Made by a program: the position numbers and the translations under genes. The notes below the pieces were generated by a model that saw nothing but the letters and a program-made list of their open reading frames with translations, did no database searches and was not told the origin of the DNA. From Plazaster borealis (taxonomy: Eukaryota; Echinodermata; Asteroidea; Forcipulatida; Labidiasteridae): a stretch of 64,000 nt of DNA. Positions 28,001 to 40,000 of the stretch are shown one piece after another (the first letter of the stretch is position 1; every line of letters begins with the position of its first letter). The DNA is taken from assembly GCA_021014325.1 (NCBI GenBank), contig CM037473.1, positions 26,092,822-26,156,821 on the forward strand. The letters run 5' to 3'.

Positions 28001-31000
28001 CTCTGAAGTAACGCCGTTTTTGAGAAAAAAAGTAATTTTTCAGTAAAATATTTGAATTCATTTCGAGACCTCACGCGTGAGGTCTCGAAATCACATCTGA
28101 AAGCACACAACTTCGTGTGACAAGGGTGTTTTTTCTTCCATTATTATCTCGCAACTTCGATGACCAATTGAGTTCAAATTTGCACAGGTTTGATATTTTG
28201 TGCATATGTTAAGATACACCAAGTGAGAAGACTGGTCTTTGACAATTACCAAAGGTGCCCAGTGTCTTTAAGAAACACAACAGTGGTCACCGGAATTAGC
28301 CAAACAAGTACATGTACACAGTCATCCTCCAAACAAGTACATGTACACAGTCATCCTTTTATGAGTGTCGCATTCCGTCCATGATCAATCACAATTATGA
28401 CTTCAGATGCTAATATACGAAACGGGACCAGACTATAGTCCCCCTCCCGCCTCATTTTGTAGCATTAACTGATGATCAAATATAGGATGGTGCCATTGTG
28501 GTGAAGATTCAATCAAGCAACCTGCTGGGTTGAGAGAAGCTGGATTGGTACACAGTGTGTTTAGTTTCTTTGTACCCTCACTTTTACATTAATGCCCCCT
28601 TGTGAATTCGGAGTCCTTGGTCAGGCCAGAACGTATAGAAATTAATCATGGCTGATCTAAATTTAATTAAACACAGCCTTGAATTAATTACAAATGAAGA
28701 AGATTCTTCGACAAATCATCATTAGCAAGCATTACATGCGAGGCCGACCTAATCCATCATCCACAGTAATTTTTTTGTAGATTTACTTTTTTGTAACGGA
28801 TCTCTGGAAATGCCATCAATTTTTTTCACAATTTTTTACATAGATCTATATTTTCCCTCTTAAGTATAAGTTACCATATATGATTCTTGTAGATTCGCAG
28901 TCTTCTATAAAAATATAGAATTGCCATCTTGGATTCACCGTATACGGAGCTCTGGAAATGACATCTTATAATTTTGTAAATCCACACTATGGATCTCAAT
29001 TGTAGATTCAAAATACGAAAATAAAAATACGGAGCTCTAGAAATGCCATCTTTTTAATTTGTGTATGGACATTACTGATCTTATTTTGTAGATTCAAAAT
29101 ACGGAGCTTTAGAAATACCATCTTATTAATTTGTTTAATGCACATTACGGATCTTATTTGTAGATTCAAAATACGGGGCTTTAGAAATGCCATCTTATTG
29201 TAGATTCACCCCCCCCCCCCAAGTTTACCTACCGAAATGCTGACACATTTTGTTCGTGCAATCTGGTTTTTAAGTAGAAGAACAATTTGCCAATCTACGC
29301 AGGGGATTGTATTTCATTGTTTTAATAGTACCCTCTGAATTAATGCGAGTACTTCATAAGTTGTCAGTACCAGCACTGAATGTTTACAGGGTTGCAATAA
29401 TCAGACGATTCAGTTGAATGTACTATTTGTTGTTAGCTTTGCGTAACAACAAGATACCATCAATCATTTTTTATCAAATTTGAAACCAGAATTTCGCATG
29501 ATGGGGGACGTGGACAGAAGTAAAAATGAAAATGGAGTTGAGTTTTGTGATTTTTAACCATGTACAACGACAACGCAAGTTGTATGTGGTCTGCTTATTA
29601 TGAAGTCGGACACTGCAAAACCTGGGGTGTTAAAATTGACACCACGAGTGTTGTCATATATAGATACTAAAAAAGAATCAAAATTTAAAACAATATAGGG
29701 TGTTAAAATAACACTAATTTCTGCAAAAACAATTACAATGTTGTTATTTTGACACCCTAAGATGATAATGTTGATTCTCTCTTCGGTATCTACATGTGAC
29801 AACACCCATGGTGTTAATTTTAACACCCCAGTTTTTGAAGTGTGGTCCTCGGGTTTAAAAAAAAGGGGGGAAGTCCCATCAATGTAAGAGAAGTTCTCAT
29901 TTAACCGTAGATAAAACAGCACATCTACATCCCTCCAGCCCTACTTAAACCTCAGCATCATCAGCAGTCCAGCATTCTCCTGAAGACGAGCAGAATATAC
30001 TGTTCGAAACGTCGAGACCACACAGGCTCTTCTCAGAGCGAACACTTCTCCCCAAACAGTTTTATACATGGTTGTACCCGCAAGCTTATTAAAGACATCG
30101 TACACGTTTGGTAATTGTCAAAGACCAGTGTTCTCGTTTGGTGTATCCCAACTTATGCATAAAATAACAAGCCTGTGAAAATTTGGGCTCAGTTGGTCAT
30201 CGAGGTTGCAAAAAAATTATGAAAGAAAAAACACCCTTGTTGTACAAATTTGTGTGCTTTCAGATAGGAATAAAAACTTCTTGCAAGAAGTTTCTATTAT
30301 TTAGTGAGAAATTACCTCTTTCTCAAAAACTACGTTACTTCAGAGGGAGTCATTTCTCACATTGTTTTATACTATCAACAGCTCTCTGTTGCTCGTTACC
30401 AAAACAGTTTTTATGCTAATAGATATTTTGAGTAATTACCAAACGTGTACGATGCCTTTAACTATAGTTGTTCTTAGCACAATAACTGCTTGTCCGTTGT
30501 ATCCACGGCACTAATGACAAACGGATCCATTTAGATTATTTGTGTGTATTGTTTTAGTTGCAGTGATGGACACCGAGAAGGCGAGAACTCAAAATGGTGA
30601 CAAAATCACCAAAGATGGTAAACACTTACATCTTCATACACGGCTGGCATAATCGAAATAAAACACCGTATCTTTCTCTTCTGTGTTTGCATGTGCATTA
30701 TATCCGTGGAAGTTGTTGAAGTAGTGTATAGCTTGTCATCGTGATATTATTGGATGCAAAAGCTGAACTGTTCCTCAAAGGCTAACAAATTAATCTGTCT
30801 TCCTTTGGCAGCTTGTTATTTTTCCATGATTTGTTCCTCGTGAAGCAGTTGGCTCTTTTACGTTGAGTGTAAAACTTCAACATGTGTTATTTAGGTCTAA
30901 TTCATGCAGTATTGTTGTACTGAGTGAAACGAACCGAACATTGTTTTGAATCCAATCATGTTCGTGCATGAATAAACTCATGAACTTGTATTATTTGGTG

Positions 31001-34000
31001 AGATATCGATTGCAGCGTTCAAGAGCATGCACCATTTTCATAAACAAATCCATGTAACATTCAAGCATCATCTCATTGGGGTTAAACACACACTATTTAT
31101 ATGTGTTGATATTACCAGCATCTCCAGCATCTCCATATCATCATATCAAATGCGGCCTAAGGATGGCGTTGACATGGCCTGAATCTCTTACCTTTTTCAA
31201 TCAATTTATATTAACCATGCATGCATACCTATATCAAACAGGTGCTCTGCTTAGTAAACCACCAGCGTCTGAACTACTTAAGAGTTTGGTTGAAAATTAT
31301 GGACCGACCACGATACGACCTGTGTATAACGCCTCCCAACCCACCAGGGTCGCCATTAGGATATTTGTCACTCAAGTGATTGAACTGGTAAGAATTTTAG
31401 TTTGTAAATTAATTAGTTTGATCTCATTCCTGTGTTTAAAATACAATAGTATCAATATTATAACTGCGTTTTCAAATGGTATTTCATAGAAATTGATTGT
31501 GGTTTCCAAATTGTTTTTAATATAGAGAATGATTTTCCTTTTGCTTCTTCTTTGTAGGTTTGTCCCTTTAAAATATCAATACGCCTGTGCCAATTACAGC
31601 TTCATAATACCCTTTCTAGGTGTCATTGTTATTTCAAGTAAATGTATCCGGTACCTAAAAAGGTTCACTTATTGAACTCATATTCCAGCATATTGTCTAC
31701 AATAGCCAACAATCAATACTTTCGATCCGAGGTATACAGTCATTCAGCTTTTAAAGGGAATGTATACGTTTTGTATTAGACTGTACAAGTCTCGCGCACA
31801 TTTGAACTTCCGGGACTATTGTGGTCCCAACCATATGGAGATTTACGTGGGCAAGATTTTGTTTTGTAAATTATTTTAGTTTAACGTGGTTTATGACCAA
31901 ATATATATATATATATATGTTGTTATATATGTTGTTTGGAATATAATACTTAGTGATAAAAAATATGAAAGTAATATCAATTCAACAATATAACGAAGAA
32001 AACCCGAGAATTAAACTTGACCTCAGCTTCCGGTTGCTGCAAAAAATAAGAATTTTGTGCTCACCTCCGATTACAAAACTTATCTAAATGCTTGATTTGG
32101 ATGCGCGATGATAATCGCCAGATGCTGTAATTGAAACGAGAAGCCTTTTCAAGCGTTAATTTTACGCCCGTGCGACCATTACAAATCCACGTAAGTGGTT
32201 TCTGAAAAGTTAAGATCAACTAAGCATCCTTGTCCCAGAGTTTTAATTTTGCTTCAATAATAATTAACAAATCATTTGTGTATTTATTATAAACACAAAA
32301 ACTGATTTTATTAACATGTAATGAGTATTTTTGTTGTTCAGATTTTATCATTAAATATAATTTAAAACAAAGATTTGATTTCAGAAAAACAAATGTTCTT
32401 CGTTTGACTTGTTTTCTCGTTCCGATACGCGCGAGACTTGCACAGTCTATTGGAACCCACTGTTTGTTTCAATCTTATATAGTTGTACCATAAAAACTAA
32501 CCTGTGAACATTTCATTTCAAAATGTGGTTCCAATTACCAAATGTATACAATCCCTTTAAGCAGGGGGAACTCATAATAACTATGCCACTTGTTTTGTCT
32601 CTTTAGAATGAACGTGAGCAGTTCGTTCAAGTGAGCGGTCTCATGCGACTGGTAAGAAGCCCCTTACTTTATATCTGAATGTCACGTTAGAAAACCTATG
32701 TTTATTTTGAACACTCTAAAAACTCCCCGGTCTGAATTGACCCGGAAGTTACGGGTCACAGGGGGGCGTGGCACATTACTGAGTCAGTGTGACCCGGAAG
32801 CTGTATCAAGCTGACCAGAAACTGGGTCAAACTGACGCAGAATCCGAGTCGAATTCCACCTTTTTTTAAACAAGTGTCAGTCTGACCCAGAAATGTCTCA
32901 TGAGGAATCCGGGTCAATGGTATTTTAACTCGGCTTCTGCGTCAGTTTAAACCATTTCTGGGTCATTTTGACACAGATTCCGGGTCGTACTGACCCAGAA
33001 AAGGGTCAGGCCCCACGACAGGACCCGGATCCGGTCATCTTTGACACGGAAGTGTTTATAGCGTAGTTATTTTGACCTGTGAAAGACTTGATTAATAGTG
33101 AAATCTCGGCTTGCCTACCTCTATCATGATAATTTTCCGTTAAGTCAGTATCAAAATACAGAACAACCTGCATGATTCTCTTAGTATCCTTGACTATTAT
33201 TGATATGACTATGAGGTTAACCCTAGCCCATAACACAACAATCTCCACCCACGCTTCCAACAGGTGATCGACATTTTTTAATATAGCAATTGTTCGCCAC
33301 TTTATTATGTTGTTTTATAAGAAAACAAACACGGTGTCCTGGTGGTATTTATTCCTAAGAGGTATAGACCTTGACCTCAGCTGTCAAAACTGTCTTGAAG
33401 ACAATGGAAAGACGTAATTGATTTTCTCCGGACCACATCCGAGCCAATCAATTACTTACTGATTTGTAGCGTTTCTAGTACAAGCGGTTTAATACGGCGG
33501 ACTCAAGTTCTGATGTTTTCAGTGAGTGATGTGGGTTCGGTATAAGGAACTTGTGTCCTTATAGTGAGGTTATACCTTTGGGTAATTAATCAACAAAATT
33601 ATGACCATAAACACTTACTTGGTAAGAAGCACTGCAGCTGTTTTAGAGAGAGGGATTCAAAAACATTCCAATCTGAGAAACGTTTCTGCATGAAACATTT
33701 CTCAGATTGTGTATTCCAATTACGGATTACTCTTCATGCGTGGACATAAACCGCTACAGATTTTTGGCAATATCTCATAAACGCCACCACCTTTTGATAT
33801 GAAATTTTCAAAGGGTTAGTTGTATTATCTACATTTATATAGGATTAAAACAATCGAACGTTTCCGAAAATCAAAGGGAATCTTTGCCTTTAAGCAACTT
33901 CACCATAATTGTTTCGTCCTTCGCATGGGACGTTCAGCCTTTGATCCCGTGTGTTGTTTAATGCGCGTATAACAGAACCCAGTACCGTTAAAGGGAGGGT

Positions 34001-37000
34001 ATATACCTTTGGTAATTACTCCAAGAAATGAATGACCATAAAACCTTACTTGTAAAGAGCACTGGGGAGCTGTTGATATTATAAAACATTGCTAGAAACG
34101 ACCCCCTTTGAAGTAATGTAGTTTTAGAGAAAGAGGTAATTTATCACCCTAAAATTTGATTCTGAGAAAGGCTTCAGGCAAGAAGCCTTTCTCAGGCATG
34201 TGCGAGAAATAAAAAGCACTCAATTCTATGCAACAAGGGTGTTTTTTTTCTTTAACTATTTTCTTGCAACTTCGATGACCAATTGAGCCCAAGTTTTAAC
34301 AGGTTTGTTATTTTACGCATATGTTGGGATACACCAAGTGAGGATACTGGTATTACCAAAAGTATACCCTGCCTTTAAGAGAGGTTTTGCCCCGGGTGTC
34401 TCTTGCACGGTTGGCTGCGGGTGTGGATAAAAGCTCTATAACAAGAATTGCGTAAAACCCAATCCTCATCATGAACATACCCATTCATCATTTCAATAAG
34501 GAAAAAGGATATTGCTTTTGACAGCACCTTGTCAATAGAGAGCATAATAAAACATATTTGTCACATCAGAAAATAATTAACAATTTAACCACCAGGATCG
34601 TCGTTAAGGTTTGGTACCAGCACAAACAACAAAATGATCGTTTCTATTTCTTCGCACGCGAGCCATGTTTACTCTGATCACATAATTACCGTACAGTAGT
34701 TACCCGTTGAAAATGTTTATAAAATTGATTTTACATGGTACCCGACTTAAAAACGTAAGGCTTTATCTCTCCAATGCCATCCAAAAGAAGCCTCAACATT
34801 GTCTGACCTTGTACGGTCAGTAAAGAAGACAAGGCAGTTTCAGTCACTGGCTCAAATCTATTTTCCTATTAAAGGGTTTGTGTACCTTTTGTAGATCAAT
34901 TTTTTGGCCATGACCTGAATCCTTACTCACTGTGAATGAAGATGTTTGTAATATAATTTACCTGTAGAAGTTTCAGCTTCATTAGTCGTCAAGTTTTTGA
35001 GAAAAAAGTGAAAATCACAGAGCGATGTTTTCAGGTGAGTCGCGTAAATACCAGTACTGGTAAATACTTTGTACATGCTAAAATAATTTTCGTCTCCTGA
35101 GACGAAAATTATTTTCGTGACATTGTTTTACTCATTTCGCAAACACTACAGCACCTCAGCAAGTAATATTTTAAGGGAAGCTTTTTATCATCTTTGTCTT
35201 CAAACCGTGTAAGTTTAATGTAAATCTGTGGACATTGTGTTTTGTGTCGTACAAAAAGTACCAAACCCTTTAATCGAGAGCTTTTCTTCTGTTGCCGTGT
35301 TCAAATTTATTCATATGGTACTCCGTCAATGAACACCTGCAAGTGCAGTTTCTAAGTTCTCATGTGTGCCTGGTACCCTAACTCAACTGAGTATTTTACT
35401 ACTGGGTCAGAATTGACCCGGGTCCAAGGGGAACCTGACCCATTTCAGGGTCAGGCTGACCCGAGAACTGGTTATAGAATGGGATTTTAACTCGGATTCT
35501 GCGCCAGTTAGACCCATTCGTGGTTCATTTTGACACCGATTCCGGGTCATACTGACCCAGAAAAGGGTCAGGCCCCTCGGGACTCGGAATCCAGGTTAAT
35601 TCTGACCCAGGAGTTTGTAGAGTGATCAGCTTGACCCATAAATGGTTAAGGCTACCTTGGACCCGGAATCCCGGTCAATTCTGACCCCGGAGTTTGTAGC
35701 GTTATCAGCTTGACCCATAAATGGTTAAGGCTACCTTGGACCCGGAATCCCGGTCAATTCTGACCCCGGAGTTTGTAGAGTGATCAGCTTGACCCATAAA
35801 TGGTTAAGGCTACCTTGGACCCAGAATCCCGGTCAATTTTGACCCCGGAGTTTGTAGAGTGATCAGCTTGACCCATAAATGGTTAAGGCTACCTTGGACC
35901 CGGAATCCTGGTCAATTCTGACCCCGGAGTTTGTAGAGTGATCAGTTTGACCCATAAATGGTTAAGGCTACCTTGGACCCGGAATCCCGGTCAATTCTGA
36001 CCCGGTTTTTGTTCGTGTGCATAACGTCAACATGGTACTTCAATCAGTATATTTTCATTTTGCTACTTTAGAAATGGAAAGATGAATTTCTAACGTGGAA
36101 TGAAACTGAGTTTCCCGGCGTGCAGAGGCTGTACATCTCCGCAAAGGACATCTGGAAGCCAGACATCACTATGTACACTAAGTAAGATCTTCCGTGTCCC
36201 ACATGCCGACTGTCTCTCTCTCTCGTGTGTCTGTCAACCAACGATACTGCTTCCACTTGGCGATGTAACGTATTGCTTAACCCCAACACCTTAACACCCA
36301 CACCCTAACACCCACAACCTAACACCCCCTCCTTGCTGATTGTGGTAAATCATGGTTCTATAGGTAGATCTTGAGTGGGTTTCAGCCTTTGCATGACGTA
36401 TGCCTATTAACCCCTTGCACTGACGTCACACGCGGCTACTGTCTGCCCATGGTCGGCCATTTTGGAAGTCAAAATGAAAGATATGGTGCGCGTCAGCCTC
36501 GCTATCAAGGCCAGCACGCCGTATCGATACCTCTCCCGTCACTAACCGCTGGAAGGGAAACACTGAGAAATAACGCTGATTGGTTGCTAAAAAATAACTG
36601 ATCTGCACACACGCTTGTTAAAAGAAGTAATGTGATCTGGGGAAAAAATGCGTGGCGAGATCGTATAACACTGGGAACGAGGTTGGATGCGCGTCTAACG
36701 GCACGCGCGTTGCCTTAAATGCGCACTGCACAGTAAAGACACGGAAATTCTGACTCCCAAGCAAGATTTAAAGCAAGATTTATCGTGTTATGACGTCAGT
36801 TTAATTGGGTAAACAGTACATTCTAAAGCAGGTTTACGGTAAACACCTTTAATTTCCTCACTGCACCTTTAAATAATATACAACAGGGGCATCTTTCACA
36901 AGTGCACACGAAGTTTTTTCATACAGTTTCTCCCGAAACATTTGGCAACAAAGCAATGTGTTGTCATCAAAATTAATAGCAAACGGAATTGTGCTATCTG

Positions 37001-40000
37001 GCATTTTGTACCCTCATCGTAGGATGGTACCTCCTTTAAAGGGTTCCGTGTCCAGACTGACGGCTGCGGCTGTTGCTAAGGGCAGCTCATTCAACGCTTG
37101 TTAACGTGGTGATCCAGCCAGCCACAGCCGCTAGCCATAGCCACTAAACGGCCGTTGTAGTGGAATATCTGTAGCTCAGTTCCTGGAGAATGTAAAATCT
37201 TGATCGACGTTTCGATTTTAATTGTACATATTTCAAGACAATATGATAAATATATGATTAAAACATCAATTTGGGATACCCTCACCCTTCTGCTCGGTAC
37301 AGAGAAAAACTTAACAGTTCGAAAAAAAATTATTGGTGCCCTTACCACAAACCTTTTAAAATGTGTCTACTTATCTGTAGAAAGAAATGCTGGTATCTAG
37401 CCGCATTTGAAGTGAAGTTTGCATGTTGATGGAATGACTCTAACCCTAAATCTAACCCTAACCCTAACTCTAGGACCTTATTATTTAGCATCAATTTTCC
37501 TCTCCTTCCAATACAATACAACCGTATCGAGGTTGAAAGGATACTGCTGGAGTAACCTGTAACGTTTAGGGGTGTATGTGTGAGGGGTTTTTTATATGCA
37601 TAGAAATACGAATTTAACAAACATGGCTCTAGAATGAAAAAAAACATAATGGTCTCATAATACTGTCTCTGGATTACACTTTATCCGAAATTGTTTGCAA
37701 CAAAAATTGTTTGCATTGAGGGCCGCTGTTTGCACAGTGTTTACATAAGTTGTTATTCCCATTGTCTTAACCACAACGTACACACCTGTCAGGTCATTAT
37801 GCCATGATATCCCTAGTTGGACTATGCCCCACCTCCTAGAAGGGGTTGTCAATCAACAGGGGTCAGTGATTTGGTTGGAGGGGGCAGGCCAAACCTCTGC
37901 CAGCATCCTTTCAGTACAAAATCGGTATGTCAATTGCCAATGGTATACAGATGAAATCAAGATAAGCTTAAATTAACCCAGGCAATACCTGGACATGCAA
38001 ACAACACAATTACATTTTTTAAATTGTTGAAAAAATGAAAAACAAACCCACTAACCCTGATGACAATATATAACGCTGCGTTAAGACCAAACAGGTTCCT
38101 CGCTTATAACTCTGCATGATGCCATTGGACTGTGGTCAACTGTCCGTTTTTAATCAAATAATCAGTACTCCGCCAGCCATTTATTTATGTATCTAAAAAA
38201 ATCAACATTCCCCATCTATACACCTAGCCAAATAGCATGGTAAATGTCTTTTTCACCCCCAAAAAATCCATCAATCACAAGCTCTCCCGGAATTCCCATA
38301 GGGGTCACCTTGGGGTCAATAGCCACTACTGGGTCTGTATACTTTATACAATGGCTGTAAGCAGTGACCTGGTTGTTTATTTGGGATGAATTGAGTAGGG
38401 TCCATATCTAATGGTTTGGGCCATTTAAAAGTGATTGGGTTCTCCACAAAAATGAAGTACACGCTAATACAAACGGACAGTAGCCTACTGTCCGATGCGT
38501 AAGCGTGTGATTTTATTTTATGGTGTCGCGGGGGGGGCTTTAAACTACGAACACTTTCTTGCAAAGCCCATACAAATCAGTAGAAAACAGCTCACCAACC
38601 ACCACGTGCATTTGAGTCTGATTCCCTGCACTCTATTTCGTGTATCAAATAAATTAGCTAAGTCTAGAGTGATGCTAAAACTCCATTAAGTTAAGCCAAA
38701 GTCAAATGAAGATCAAGTCTTCTCTGAACCGGGTCGTTTTAAAAATAAAACTTCTTCTTTCCAACCTTGGTTTGAGCTTATGAATTGGTGTTATCAGAAT
38801 AGCTGGAGATGAAGTTTCAGGTCGTTTAGTATTCTTATTTCGCCAGTGGCATGAAGTGCAGTTACAATTATTCTTCAATTACAAAAGTTTTCAAAATAGA
38901 AGAGATGCATGTCTGTTATAGGAGTAATCCCTGTGCCTAGCCGTGAGAAGTACACTTCCCAAAATGCTTCACAAAAAAGTGTTTGTTTTATTGTTATATT
39001 TCAAATGTTACTCCATTTTTACGCACAGGCAAAGCGATACAATGTTCCAAGTACACAAAGACCCCTACGGTTCTTCAGTGCCCAGTTTTGACAAATCGTG
39101 GTCTAAACTACGAATTTTTATTTTTACTATGGTACTCACAATTGTTGAAATATTCCTAGTGTAGTTTTATTAACAACACAATAAAAGTCGGTGCAATAAT
39201 AACATGTTAATTACCTTGCAAAACAACAGGAGGCAAGTTCACATTATCGACAACCCTTTTACACATTTTTTGCTCTTTTCAAAACCACGGATTCGGCTTT
39301 GGCTTAAGCTAAGACTTAAGCTTAGACCTAAGCTTAGACTTGAGCTTAGACTTGAGGTTAGACCTCAGCTTAAACGTAAGCTTAGACTTAAGCTAAGGCA
39401 TAAACTTAGGCTTATGCTTTAGCTTAGGCTCCTTCAGTTATTTTGAAATTGTACGCTTTCGGTAAGGAGTATCAAACAGGAAGAGGGAGCCTACGAAGCC
39501 AGAGCGGATGCCATGGATTCGAAAAGGGCCTCAGACTGTCTGGCACAACTTTAAAAAAGGTCAAATATTTAGCATATTGTTTCTGACCTTTGACCTCTTC
39601 TCCGTGTTAAAAGGGCAATACTTTGAGGTTTTAAAATGGTTTGTTCTGCATGAATGAAACATGTAGACAACTATTCTGGTGAAGTTTTCAGCTAATGCTA
39701 TCACCAGTTTCCGATTGAAAAATTTCAATTTGATTTGAAAAAGTAGTGAAAACATAAAGAACAGATGGATGAGCTAGATATCTTAGTGTGGTTATAATGT
39801 GAACTTGTCATCCTTGCTTATCACTGCGTTGCCAAGCTCGCACACTGCGTGACCGGTCCTTCTAAACTTAACAGTCTCTCCCCGGGCTCCAGCGTCGACG
39901 AGTTCTTCGAGCGGACCAAGTCCATCCCGACTATCGTGACACCAGACGGCTACGTGGAGTGGAACTTCCCGGCTATCCTCAAGTCCTCGTGCCAGATCGA

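Noticed and set aside
37441..37472. Interstitial telomere from a chromosome fusion
   Set aside because: Only about five imperfect CCCTAA units; too short to claim.
39204..39422. Basic KLRLKLR repeat protein
   Set aside because: It is a translation of the 12-bp AAGCTTAGACTT minisatellite inside an intron.
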